This document shows positions 32,579-42,500 of a stretch of DNA of 64,000 nt, piece after piece. The notes beneath the pieces are model-generated. The model did not search any database and was not told the DNA's origin. It saw nothing but the letters and a program-made list of their open reading frames with translations. How positions within the stretch are numbered: the stretch's first letter is position 1; every line of letters starts with the position of its first letter. Origin of the DNA: RGIG5579 sp045597125 (GTDB lineage Bacteria > Bacillota > Clostridia > Oscillospirales > SIG627); the NCBI GenBank assembly GCA_045597125.1, contig JAZODR010000052.1, forward strand, positions 62,001-126,000, in the 5' to 3' direction. A program made the translations under genes and the position numbers.

Positions 32579-34867
32579 TTAAAGCTTATTTCTTTGAATT
32601 TTACCGCTGACTGTCTTAGGCAATTCATCGCGGAAGACAACCAGTCTTGGATATTTGTAAGGGGCGGTGTGCTCCTTCACATAATTCTGAATTTCCTTTT
32701 TCAGTTCATCGGTACCTTCCGTCCCCTTGGTTAAAACGATGCTCGCTTTAACAATCTGCCCTCTGACCTCATCAGGAGCAGCGGATACACCGCATTCCAA
32801 AACATAAGGAAGTTCCATAATAACGCTTTCAATCTCAAAAGGACCGATACGATAACCAGAGGATTTTATTACGTCATCCGCCCTGCCTACGTACCAGAAG
32901 AAGCCGTCTTCATCACGCCAAGCAAGGTCGCCGGTATGGTAATAACCATCTCGAATCGCCTCATTCGTCTTTTCTTCATCGTTGTAGTATCCAACAAAGA
33001 GACCGCAAGGAACGCCGTTTTTCAGATTGATAACAACCTCACCGGGTTCACCGTTTGCAACGGCATTTCCATCAGCATCAACGAGTTCAACGGCATAAAT
33101 CGGAGCAGGCTTACCCATAGAGCCAATCTTGTGCGAAGCGCCGATCATATTGCCGACAATCATAGTACTTTCCGTCTGACCAAAACCCTCTAAAATCTGA
33201 AGTCCGGTGGCCTTTTCAAATTGACGATAAACCTCAGGATTGAGCGCTTCTCCAGCCGTAGTCATATGACGAACGGAAGACAAATCATATTGTGAAATAT
33301 CCTGCTTAATCATCATACGAAGCATGGTGGGAGGAGCGCAAAATGTGGTAATTTGATGTTTGGCAAACATCGGTAGGATCTGGGAAGCGTCAAAACGATC
33401 AAAATCATACACGAAAATTGCTGCCTCGCAAAGCCACTGACCATAAAGTTTACCCCACATAGATTTTGCCCAACCGGTATCGGAAATCGTAAAGTGTAAT
33501 CCATCGGGATCAACGCAATGCCAATATTTGGCAGTATGGAAATGTCCAAGAGGATACTTGTGATTATGAGCCGCGATTTTGGGGTAACCGGAAGTACCTG
33601 ATGTAAAGAACATCAAAAGAAGATCATCGCCGCAGGGAGAATCCTCAGTACGATTAAAATGGGAACTGTAAAGGGTATATTCTTCGTCAAAAGAACGCCA
33701 ACCTTCCCTTTTTCCGTTTACAATCAATTTTACGGAAAGTTCGGGATGGTTTGCCGCTGCACGGTCAACATGTTCTGCAATATCACCGTCTGCGGTGCAA
33801 ACAATGCCTTTAACCCCCGCAGCCCCAAAACGATAATCCAAATCGTGTTCAAGAAGTTGATTCGGAGCAGGAATTGCAACAGCACCGAGCTTATTTAACC
33901 CAAGCATTGCAAACCAAAACTGATAATGGCGCTTCAAGATCAGCATAACCTTGTCGCCTTTTTTGATGCCAAGAGATTTAAAATAATTTGCACACTGGTT
34001 AGAAGCCTTCTTAATATCTTTAAAGGTAAATCTTCTCTCTGTAAGATCCTTGGCGATATGAAGCATTGCCAATTTATTAGGCTCTCGCGCGGCAAGCTCA
34101 TCAATTAAATCAAATGCGAAATTGAATTTCTCCGTATTTTTAAACTGAATAGAAAGCGGTGTTCCCTTTTCATTTTCCACAACGTCAATGAAATTCTGAT
34201 AAACACGAGGTTTGGTATCCTTCTTGCCAACTATGCCGGAAGCAATTGCCTTAGGCGTAGTAAGCTCGGGAATCGGCTCACCGGTAGGATTTAAAACAAT
34301 GGCATAGAATACACAATCCTCGCCTTGAACGGCAATCATACCATGGGGAGCGGAACTATCATAATAAATGCTGTCACCCGGACCGAGAACTTCTCTGTGC
34401 TCTCCGATTTGTACCATCAAATGACCTTCAATGACGATATCACATTCCTGCCCGGAGTGGGTCGTCAATTCAATATCACGATTCTGCGCCGCTTCATCAT
34501 AACGAATCTTAACATACAAAGGCTCTGCAATACGGTTACGAAAAGCGTATGCCATATTGTAGTAGGTCATACCGTGTGCATCGGTAATTTCCTGCCCTTC
34601 TCCACTTCTGGTCAAGGTATAGGACTTCAAATTCGGACTATGGCCTTCTATAATATCCGTTACATTAACGTTCAATGCTAAAGAACAACGATAAATAAAG
34701 GCAAAATTCAAATCGCTTCTTCCGTTTTCGCAATCCAGATATTCTTCCACCGAAACATCGGTTTTTATCGCCATCTCTTCAGGGGTAAGCCCTTGAATCT
34801 GACGAAGCTCGCGAATACGCGCAGCCATTTCCTGAATTTTAAATTCAAGTCCTGTAATCTTATTCAT
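32579..34867 (-). CDS. XRE-HTH / cupin / acyl-CoA synthetase triple fusion (Val unit)
   Basis: 762 residues from the ATG at 34867, with GGAG 5 bases upstream; longer frames run into the T-box terminator. Residues about 10-75 form an XRE-type helix-turn-helix (ARIRELRQIQGLTPEEMA). About 120-190 is a cupin (THSGQECDIVIEGHLMVQIG; GDSIYYDSSAPHGM). About 220-762 is a complete medium-chain-type acyl-CoA synthetase: A3 FFTSGTSGYPKIA, A5 EGFGQTESTM, A7 YHTGDLAW, A8 RADDVIKSSGYRIGPFEIE and A10 lysine in KTVSGKIQRNKL. It is the first gene of the operon with ilvE and VOR. Inferred substrate: isobutyrate or a related branched acid. The HTH-cupin part looks like a ligand-sensing regulator attached to an enzyme. 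Confidence 0.88.
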   Translation of the reverse strand: MNKITGLEFKIQEMAARIRELRQIQGLTPEEMAIKTDVSVEEYLDCENGRSDLNFAFIYRCSLALNVNVTDIIEGHSPNLKSYTLTRSGEGQEITDAHGMTYYNMAYAFRNRIAEPLYVKIRYDEAAQNRDIELTTHSGQECDIVIEGHLMVQIGEHREVLGPGDSIYYDSSAPHGMIAVQGEDCVFYAIVLNPTGEPIPELTTPKAIASGIVGKKDTKPRVYQNFIDVVENEKGTPLSIQFKNTEKFNFAFDLIDELAAREPNKLAMLHIAKDLTERRFTFKDIKKASNQCANYFKSLGIKKGDKVMLILKRHYQFWFAMLGLNKLGAVAIPAPNQLLEHDLDYRFGAAGVKGIVCTADGDIAEHVDRAAANHPELSVKLIVNGKREGWRSFDEEYTLYSSHFNRTEDSPCGDDLLLMFFTSGTSGYPKIAAHNHKYPLGHFHTAKYWHCVDPDGLHFTISDTGWAKSMWGKLYGQWLCEAAIFVYDFDRFDASQILPMFAKHQITTFCAPPTMLRMMIKQDISQYDLSSVRHMTTAGEALNPEVYRQFEKATGLQILEGFGQTESTMIVGNMIGASHKIGSMGKPAPIYAVELVDADGNAVANGEPGEVVINLKNGVPCGLFVGYYNDEEKTNEAIRDGYYHTGDLAWRDEDGFFWYVGRADDVIKSSGYRIGPFEIESVIMELPYVLECGVSAAPDEVRGQIVKASIVLTKGTEGTDELKKEIQNYVKEHTAPYKYPRLVVFRDELPKTVSGKIQRNKL

Positions 34868-34884
34868 ACAAACTCCATATCCGG

Positions 34885-34931
34885 GACAAAAAAGCACTCG
34901 TCCCAAAAGTCTTTACTTTGAGACGAGCGCA
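34885..34931 (-). terminator. T-box regulated terminator of the Val leader
   Basis: Minus-strand hairpin with arms around GCTCGTCTCAAAGT and ACTTTTGGGACGAGTGC, followed by a T-run (TTTTTTG). Confidence 0.88.
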
Positions 34932-35150
34932 TAATTTGTAACACCCGCGGTACCACTCAAATTGCAGATAAACTGCCACTCAGGATCCAACAACCCGTAT
35001 GCATTTACGCAGCAATCACGGAGAGGTTCTACTCCCTTTCGGTTTCTTCCTCTCGGCTCGGAAGCTACCAACAAAGCATCAATCCTTAGTGACTCGCACC
35101 GTCCGTCACTTCTCTGAAAGGTCTTTGCATCGCCCTCTTCTTCAACGCCT
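34885..35150 (-). promoter_or_regulatory. T-box riboswitch, specifier read as GUA (Val)
   Basis: T-box core GAGTGGTACCGCGGG (minus strand, about 34943-34958). Stem I: distal GTGAC/GTCAC arms, CCTT/AAGG, GCAAAG/CTTTGT, specifier loop TGGTAG, GAAG/CTTC helix and K-turn-like CGAGCC. By the same geometry as the Leu leader the specifier is GTA (35066-35068), a valine codon, followed by G. TGG or GGT one or two bases earlier cannot be fully excluded. It controls the HTH-cupin synthetase, ilvE, the ATPase and VOR. Confidence 0.85.
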
Positions 35151-35163
35151 TTAAAGATAATTT

Positions 35164-35192
35164 ATTATAACACTTTCATACAATTATGTCAA
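35164..35192 (-). promoter_or_regulatory. Consensus promoter of the Val T-box unit
   Basis: Minus-strand TTGACA (35187-35192) and TATAAT (35164-35169) with 17-base spacing, a full consensus match. No terminator was seen between the upstream synthetase stop (35216) and this promoter, so read-through from the Ile unit is possible. Confidence 0.85.
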
Positions 35193-35215
35193 GATAAAAG
35201 AAGAATTTTTCCTCA

Positions 35216-37480
35216 TCAAAGCTTATTTCGTTGAATTTTGCCGCTGATGGTCTTAGGAAGTTCGTCGCGGAATTCAATTACACGGGGATATTTATAGGGA
35301 GCAGTATGCGCTTTTACATAGCTTTGAATTTGTTTTTTCAATTCTTCATTGCCTTCTGTCCCCTTAGTCAAAACGATACTTGCCTTAACAACCTGACCTC
35401 TCACCTCATCGGGCACTGCGGAAACACCACATTCCACAACGTAAGGCAATTCCATAATTACACTTTCAATCTCGAAGGGACCGATACGATAACCTGAAGA
35501 TTTAATAACGTCATCCACACGGCTAACATACCAGAAAAAGCCATCTTCATCCCGCCACGCAGTGTCACCCGTATGATACAGACCGTCATACCAAGCATCA
35601 TTGGTCTTTTCTGCATCACGATAATATTCCTTGAATAAACCGCAAGGAATCGTTTCTTCCGTGTGAATAACGATTTCGCCAACCTCGCCGGCAGGAAGAC
35701 TCTTTCCATCGGGGTCAACAATATCAATATCGAATTGTGGAGAAGCTTTACCCATAGAACCGATTTTCGGAACAGTTCCCGCAAGGTTTGCAATTACAAG
35801 AGTCGTTTCCGTCTGTCCGAATCCCTCCATAATCTCAAGTCCGGTAGCTTCCTTAAATTTCTTAAATACCTCGGGATTCAGCGCTTCTCCTGCAGTGGTC
35901 ATATGATGAATCGAAGAAAGATCATACTTGGAAAGGTCACCGCGGATCAGCATTCTAAGCATGGTGGGAGGAGCGCAGAAGGTGGTAATATTGTATTTTG
36001 CAAACATAGGCAATATATCATTTTCATCGAACCGATCAAAGTCGTACACAAAAACGGCACCTTCGCAAAGCCATTGTCCGTAAAGCTTACCCCAAAGAGA
36101 TTTACCCCATCCCGTATCAGAAATGGTTAGATGCAAACCGTCCCGTTCGCAGCAATGCCAATATTTAGCGGTAACGAAGTGCCCAAGCGCATAAGTATGC
36201 TTGTGCGCTGCCATTTTAGGATTTCCGGTTGTACCGGAAGTAAAGAACATCAAAGCCGTCTCATCTCCAGCAGAAGCATCCTCGGGACGAACAAATTTTC
36301 TGCTGAAAAGTTTGAATTCTTCATTAAAATCGTGCCAATTCTCTTTTTTGCCTCCAACAAGAATCAAATTCTTTACAGAAGGACAATTCTTCGCAGCAGC
36401 CTCGGCAATATCAGCAACGTCCCCATCGGCAGTACATACGATGGCAGAAACTTCAGCAGCGTTGAAACGGTATTCGAAATCGTGCTGCTTAAGCTGATTG
36501 GTAGCGGGAATTGCAACTGCACCAATCTTATGAAGTGCAACCATTGCAAACCAGAACTGATAATGACGCTTCAAAACCAGCATAACCTTATCACCTTTTT
36601 TGATACCCAAAGAGGTAAAATAGTTTGCGCACTGGTTTGAATACTGCTTCATATCCTTAAAGGTAAATCGACGCTCGGTTTTATTTACATCCAAGTGAAG
36701 CATAGCAAGTTTCTCAGGGTATTGTTCGGCAATGCCGTCAACAATATCAAAACCGAAATTGAATTTGTCTGTATTAACAAATTCAATGCTTTCCAATGCC
36801 CCTTCGGCATTTTCCTCGGTTTTAATAAACTTTTCGCAAATCAAAGACTGAGAACTTTTAGCAGTCACAAGGCTATTGCGAACAACTTCTTCTTTTGTTT
36901 CTTCACCCGGCAAAACCACCGCACAGAACACACAGTCTTCCCCATCAACGGCAATCATACCGTGAGGGGTGGAACTATCATAATAAATACTATCCCCTTC
37001 GGAAAGAACCTCTACATGCTGACCGATCTGAATCTTCAGTTTACCGCTGATTACCAGATCGAATTCCTGGCCGGAGTGAGTTGCAAGATGAATGGGTCTG
37101 TTTTGCTGTGCAGGATCGAATTCATAGCGAACCCAATGGGGCTCGGCGATTTTATTTCTGAATTTCGGCGCAAGATTTTGAATGGTAATACCGTCTTCTT
37201 TGGCAGTTACCTGACCGGCTCCCTTACGAGTTACGGTATAGGATGTGAGCTTTGCGCTCTTACCCTCCAAAAGCTCGGTAATATCAATCCCGAATTCCAA
37301 AGCGCATTTATGCAAGAAAGAAAAGGGGAAATCCAGTTCACCATTTTCATAACGACAATAAAGATCGAAATTAACACCTACCATTTTCGACATTTCTTCG
37401 CGAGAGAAACCGGAAATTTCGCGCATTTCGCGAATTCGCAGCGCTACCTCATTCAATTTGTTTTCTTGCGGTGTTGACAT
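35216..37480 (-). CDS. XRE-HTH / cupin / acyl-CoA synthetase triple fusion (Ile unit)
   Basis: 754 residues from the ATG at 37480, with AGGAGG 8 bases upstream; the longer frame runs through the T-box leader and is rejected. It has the same architecture as the 32579-34867 product, clearly a close paralogue: HTH about 10-75 (ALRIREMREISGFSREEMS), cupin about 120-190 (THSGQEFDLVISGKLKIQIG), synthetase about 220-754 with FFTSGTTGNPKMA, EGFGQTETTL, YHTGDTAW, RVDDVIKSSGYRIGPFEIE and KTISGKIQRNKL. It is alone behind its own T-box, read as Ile-specific. Inferred substrate: 2-methylbutyrate. Confidence 0.88.
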   Translation of the reverse strand: MSTPQENKLNEVALRIREMREISGFSREEMSKMVGVNFDLYCRYENGELDFPFSFLHKCALEFGIDITELLEGKSAKLTSYTVTRKGAGQVTAKEDGITIQNLAPKFRNKIAEPHWVRYEFDPAQQNRPIHLATHSGQEFDLVISGKLKIQIGQHVEVLSEGDSIYYDSSTPHGMIAVDGEDCVFCAVVLPGEETKEEVVRNSLVTAKSSQSLICEKFIKTEENAEGALESIEFVNTDKFNFGFDIVDGIAEQYPEKLAMLHLDVNKTERRFTFKDMKQYSNQCANYFTSLGIKKGDKVMLVLKRHYQFWFAMVALHKIGAVAIPATNQLKQHDFEYRFNAAEVSAIVCTADGDVADIAEAAAKNCPSVKNLILVGGKKENWHDFNEEFKLFSRKFVRPEDASAGDETALMFFTSGTTGNPKMAAHKHTYALGHFVTAKYWHCCERDGLHLTISDTGWGKSLWGKLYGQWLCEGAVFVYDFDRFDENDILPMFAKYNITTFCAPPTMLRMLIRGDLSKYDLSSIHHMTTAGEALNPEVFKKFKEATGLEIMEGFGQTETTLVIANLAGTVPKIGSMGKASPQFDIDIVDPDGKSLPAGEVGEIVIHTEETIPCGLFKEYYRDAEKTNDAWYDGLYHTGDTAWRDEDGFFWYVSRVDDVIKSSGYRIGPFEIESVIMELPYVVECGVSAVPDEVRGQVVKASIVLTKGTEGNEELKKQIQSYVKAHTAPYKYPRVIEFRDELPKTISGKIQRNKL

Positions 37481-37504
37481 TTTGGAATCCTCCTTTTTTA
37501 AAAA

Positions 37505-37540
37505 ATAAAAAAACCGTCTCAAAGAAAACTTTGAGACGGG
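37505..37540 (-). terminator. T-box regulated terminator of the Ile leader
   Basis: Minus-strand hairpin CCGTCTCAAAG / CTTTGAGACGG with a 4-base loop, then TTTTTTTATTTTTT. Confidence 0.9.
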
Positions 37541-37760
37541 TAAATACATTACTCGCGGTACCACTCAAATTGCAGTAAAACTGCCACTCAGGATCAAACA
37601 ATCCTTATCCATTAACGCAGTCATCACGGGAGATATCTACTAACCATCAGTGTTCGGATCTCCAGCTCGGAAGGGATGGGCAGACTCAAATGCTTTATAT
37701 CGGTTTTCACCAACCACCGACTCTCTGTATAAAGAACTTGAAGCCGTCTTCGTCATAGCC
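37505..37760 (-). promoter_or_regulatory. T-box riboswitch, specifier read as AUC (Ile)
   Basis: T-box core GAGTGGTACCGCGAG (minus strand, about 37552-37567). Stem I: distal TCGGT/ACCGA arms around the GGTTGGTGAAA loop, CTTTATA/TATAAAG, TTCAA/TTGAG, then the specifier strand and a GAAG/CTTC helix with K-turn-like CGAGC. The same geometry places ATC (37675-37677) as specifier, an isoleucine codon. The next base is C instead of the usual purine, so this reading is the least certain of the three. Confidence 0.82.
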
Positions 37761-37768
37761 TTTAGTGT

Positions 37769-37796
37769 ATTATAGCACGCGTATTTAATTTGTCAA
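37769..37796 (-). promoter_or_regulatory. Promoter of the Ile T-box unit
   Basis: Minus-strand TTGACA (37791-37796) and TATAAT (37769-37774), 16-base spacing, about 30 bases after the fhs stop. Confidence 0.75.
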
Positions 37797-37824
37797 GATT
37801 TTTTTGAAAAATATGTCGACAGAT

Positions 37825-39498
37825 TTAAAACAAGCCCGTAATTTTTCCGTTTTCATCCACATCAATTTTCTCGGCGGAAGGTACCTTGGGCAGACCGGGC
37901 ATAGTCAAAATATCACCGGTTAAAACTACCACAAAACCTGCTCCGGCAGAAACCTTTACGTTCTTCACAGTAACGGTAAAGTTTTCGGGAGCACCGATTT
38001 TTGCAGGATCATCAGAAAAACTATATTGAGTTTTCGCAATGCAAACGGGAAGTTTATCAAAACCAAGGTCCGTAAGCTGCTTGATTTGCTTTGCAACTGC
38101 AGGAGTCACAATAACACCGTCACCGCCGTATACTTTTTTGACAATAGCAGTAATCTTTTCCTCAATAGAGTCTTCCAAATCATAAGAAAAGGTAAAATCA
38201 CCTTTTTCTTGTTCACAAAGGCGAACTACCTCACGCGCGAGAGCTTCGCCGCCCTTGCCGCCTTCAGCCCATACAGTAGAAAGAACGGTGTTCACGCCAA
38301 GTTCACGACACTTGTTGATAATAAAATCAATTTCCCCATCAGTATCGGTAGGAAAACGATTTACTGCAACGACACAAGGAAGTTTGTAAACGTTCTTAAT
38401 ATTGGAAACATGGCGAAGCAAATTGGGAATTCCCTTTTCAAGCGCTTCGATATCCTCCTGAGCGAGTTCGGTTTTTGCTCTTCCGCCATGCATTTTTAAA
38501 GCTCTGACAGTTGCAACCACGACGACTGCATCGGGGGTAAGTCCTGCCATACGGCACTTAATATCAAGAAACTTTTCTGCACCCAGGTCAGCACCAAAAC
38601 CGGCTTCGGTTACTGTATAATCGCCCATTTTCAAGGCAACTCTGGTAGCCATAACGGAATTACAACCGTGTGCAATATTGGCAAAGGGACCACCGTGAAC
38701 AAAAGCAGGAGTTCCTTCCAAGGTTTGAACAAGGTTTGGCTTAATGGCATCCTTCAAAAGAGCAGTCATTGCACCAACCGCCTTCAAATCGCCTGCAGTA
38801 ACGGGTTTGTCATCATAGGTGTATCCTACAATAATACGTGAAAGACGTTCCTTCAAATCGGTAATGGAAGATGCCAAACAGAAGATTGCCATAATTTCGC
38901 TGGCAACCGTAATTTCAAATCCATCTTCTCTGGGCACACCGTTTGCTTTTCCGCCCATACCGTCCACAAGAAATCGAAGCTGACGGTCATTCATATCCAC
39001 GCAACGCTTCCAGGTGATCTTGCGCACGTCAATACCAAGAGCATTCCCCTGCTGAATATGGTTATCCAGCATAGCAGCAAGCAAATTATTCGCAGCACCG
39101 ATAGCGTGAAAATCTCCGGTAAAATGAAGGTTAATATCCTCCATCGGAACGACCTGAGCATATCCGCCTCCGGCAGCGCCTCCCTTAATTCCAAAAACAG
39201 GTCCGAGAGAGGGCTCACGCAAAGCTACGGTTACATCCTTTCCAATACGGGAAAGACCGTCAGCCAAACCAATGGTGGTAGTTGTCTTCCCTTCACCTGC
39301 TGCGGTGGGCGTAATTGCAGTTACAAGAATAAGTTTGCCATCCTTGCGATTTTCTTTAAGCAAAGAAGGGTCAACTTTTGCCTTGAACTTTCCGTATTGC
39401 TCCAAATATTTTTCATCGACGTGCGCCTTCGCTGCGATTTCGGTAATCGGACGCATCACACATTCCTGTGCAATTTCAATATCTGTCTTATAAGCCAT
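37825..39498 (-). CDS. fhs: Formate-tetrahydrofolate ligase
   Basis: 557 residues, the family length. ATP-dependent formation of 10-formyl-THF from formate. The nucleotide loop TPTAAGEGKTTTTIGLADGL (about 64-83) and the downstream EPSLGPVFGIKGGAAGGGY are intact. It is last in the purine operon, 14 bases after purL, with GAGGT before the ATG. 10-formyl-THF is the cosubstrate of PurN and of the AICAR formyltransferase in the same operon, which explains its position. Confidence 0.96.
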   Translation of the reverse strand: MAYKTDIEIAQECVMRPITEIAAKAHVDEKYLEQYGKFKAKVDPSLLKENRKDGKLILVTAITPTAAGEGKTTTTIGLADGLSRIGKDVTVALREPSLGPVFGIKGGAAGGGYAQVVPMEDINLHFTGDFHAIGAANNLLAAMLDNHIQQGNALGIDVRKITWKRCVDMNDRQLRFLVDGMGGKANGVPREDGFEITVASEIMAIFCLASSITDLKERLSRIIVGYTYDDKPVTAGDLKAVGAMTALLKDAIKPNLVQTLEGTPAFVHGGPFANIAHGCNSVMATRVALKMGDYTVTEAGFGADLGAEKFLDIKCRMAGLTPDAVVVVATVRALKMHGGRAKTELAQEDIEALEKGIPNLLRHVSNIKNVYKLPCVVAVNRFPTDTDGEIDFIINKCRELGVNTVLSTVWAEGGKGGEALAREVVRLCEQEKGDFTFSYDLEDSIEEKITAIVKKVYGGDGVIVTPAVAKQIKQLTDLGFDKLPVCIAKTQYSFSDDPAKIGAPENFTVTVKNVKVSAGAGFVVVLTGDILTMPGLPKVPSAEKIDVDENGKITGLF

Positions 39499-39512
39499 TT
39501 GGATACCTCACC

Positions 39513-42500
39513 CTATTTAAAATATTTTACGGCAGCCTCAAACATACGAATGTCGTAATTGCCGGGAACATTTGCATAAAGTCCTTTTCCTACGCGTTCA
39601 CTGTGGCCCATCTTACCAAATACTCTGCCATCGGGAGAGGTGATACCCTCAATAGCAAACATAGAATCATTGGGATTGAAATGGACATCTGCAGTTGCAT
39701 TCCCATCAAAATCAACGTACTGAGTAGCAATCTGGCCGTTTTGCGCAAGTTTACGGATCAACGCTTCATCAGCAAGGAAACGACCTTCACCGTGGGAAAT
39801 CGGAACGCTGTAAACATCTCCAACCTCTGTCAAAGAAAGCCAAGGAGATTTATTGGAAGCAATTCGGGTTTGCACAATCTTAGATTGGTGCCGTGCAATG
39901 GTATTAAAGGTCAAAGTGGGGCAATTTTCATCGGTATCAATAATTTTACCGTAAGGAACAAGACCAAGTTTGATGAGCGCCTGGAAACCGTTGCAAATAC
40001 CACACATCAAGCCGTCGCGATTCTCCAACAGTTCAGTAACCCCTTCTTTGATGGCTCCGTTTCGGAAGAATGCAGTGATAAATTTACCACTGCCATCAGG
40101 CTCGTCACCGCCGGAAAATCCGCCGGGAATGAAAATCATCTGCGCATCCTTGAGCTTGTTGGCAAAAGTATCAACACTTCGCTGAATTCCTTCGGCGGTA
40201 AGGTTATTAATTACCATAATCTCGGCTTCAGCGCCGGCGGCACGGACCGCCTTTGCAGAATCGAACTCACAGTTTGTACCGGGGAATGCAGGAATGAGAA
40301 CCTTGGGCTTAGCGCAGCGAACTGCAGGTGCAGGCCAAGATTTAGCTTCAAAAGAGAAATTCTCCATAGGAGCAGAACGAGTGGGAATATTACAACTGTA
40401 AACACTTTCCAGTTTATCCTCATACTTGCTCTCGAGCTTTCCAAGAGAAAGGCACTCAACAGAGTAATCAATGCTCTTGTCTTCCTGAACGCGACCAACG
40501 AAAATTCCATCGTTTACATCTTCTAAAACTTCCAAGAGGAATGCGCCGTAACGATAACCAAAGATGTCATCAAGAGAAAGATTTTCATTATATTTAAAGC
40601 CAAGCTCGTTACCAAGAGCCATTTTCAAAACCGCTTCGGCGATACCGCCAAGACCAAGCGTGTAACAAGCAACTGCCTTTTTCTCACGCATCAGCTTCGT
40701 GACCTTATTAAATACAGAAAGCAAAGACTTGGTTTCGGGCAATCCGTTTTCGTCGTACTCAGGAGCAAGAAGGACAACCTTATTTCCCGCTTTCTTAAAC
40801 TCGGGAGAAACGGTTTCATAAGTCTTGCCCATGGTAACGGCGAAGGAAACCAGCGTAGGCGGAACATCAAGATTCTCAAAAGAACCGCTCATGGAGTCCT
40901 TTCCGCCGATGGAACCAATTCCGAGAGCAAGTTGCGCCTTGAATGCACCGAGCAATGCGGCAAGAGGCTTGCCCCAACGCTTAGCATCTTTTCTGGGATG
41001 CTCAAAATACTCCTGGAAAGTAAGATATACATCTTCAAAGGAAGCGCCACTGGCAATCAACTTAGAAACAGACTCAACAACTGCCAAATAAGCACCGTGG
41101 TAGGGACTTTGCTCCATAATGAAAGGATTGTAGCCCCAAGCCATATAAGAACAATCATCGGTATCCTTTTTCTCGATAGAAACCTTCTGCACCATTGCCT
41201 GAATGGGAGTTCGCTGTTTCTTACCGCCAAAGGGCATCAATACCGTTCCTGCACCGATGGTAGAATCAAACCGCTCGGAAAGGCCACGCTTGGAACAAAT
41301 ATTCAGATCCTCTGCAAGGTCAAAATAGTTTTCAGTAAAGGAACCTTCGATTCTCTTAGGCTCATACTTTCCTGCAGCAGGAGTAATGGTAATATGTTTG
41401 TCAGCACCGTTGGAATTCAAAAATTCGCGGCTGATATCCACAATCTTCTTGCTGTTCCAATGCATAACAAGACGCTTTTCCTCTGTTACTTCTGCAACGG
41501 GACATGCCTGAAGATTTTCCTCTTTCGCAAGAGCAAGAAAATCTTCAACATTCTCTTTTTCAATAACAACCGCCATTCTTTCTTGAGATTCACTGATGGC
41601 AATTTCAGTTCCGTCAAGACCTTCGTACTTTTTCGGAACTGCATTCAAATTAATACAAAGACCGTCTGCAAGTTCTCCGATAGCAACGGAAACACCGCCA
41701 GCACCAAAGTCGTTGCAGCGCTTAATCATACGAGTAACCCGGGGATTTCGGAACAAACGCTGAAGTTTTCTCTCTTCGGGCGCATTTCCTTTCTGCACCT
41801 CAGCACCGCAAGTCTCAACCGAATGAGAGTCGTGTGCCTTAGAGGAACCAGTAGCACCACCGATACCATCGCGTCCGGTACTGCCGCCCAAAAGGATCAC
41901 CACGTCGCCGGGAGCAGGAACTTCTCTGCGAACGTTTGCAGCAGGAGCTGCCGCAATTACGGCACCGATCTCCATACGCTTTGCTGCATAACCGGGATGA
42001 TAGATTTCATCAACAATACCGGTTGCAAGACCAATTTGGTTACCGTAGGAAGAATACCCCGCTGCCGCAGTGGTTACAATCTTACGCTGGGGAAGCTTAC
42101 CCTTGATTGTATCTTTTACAGGAGTCAAAGGATCAGCAGCTCCTGTTACACGCATTGCGCCGTAAACATACGCTCTTCCGGAAAGCGGATCACGGATGGC
42201 ACCGCCGATACAGGTAGCCGCACCACCGAAAGGCTCGATTTCCGTAGGATGATTGTGCGTTTCATTTTTGAAAAGCAGAAGCCAAGGCTCTTTTTTACCG
42301 TCTGCCTCGATCTCAATCTTTACGGTACAAGCATTAATCTCTTCGGATTCATCCAATTTATCAAGCTTACCATTCTTACGAAGATATTTTACCGCAACAG
42401 TAGCAAGATCCATCAAACAAATAGGCTTATGTTCGCGAGAAAGCTCCTTGCGGACTGCAAGATATTCATCATACGCCTTTTGCAGAAGTTCATCCTCAAA

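Noticed and set aside
35060..35072. Reading the second T-box as Trp (TGG) or Gly (GGT)
   Set aside because: These codons lie two or one base too far from the GAAG/CTTC helix compared with the first T-box and with Bacillus tyrS; GTA fits the geometry and the gene content better, though this should be tested.
37481..37564. N-terminal extension of the Ile-unit synthetase reading through the T-box leader
   Set aside because: The extension translates riboswitch and terminator sequence; the ATG at 37480 has AGGAGG at correct spacing.
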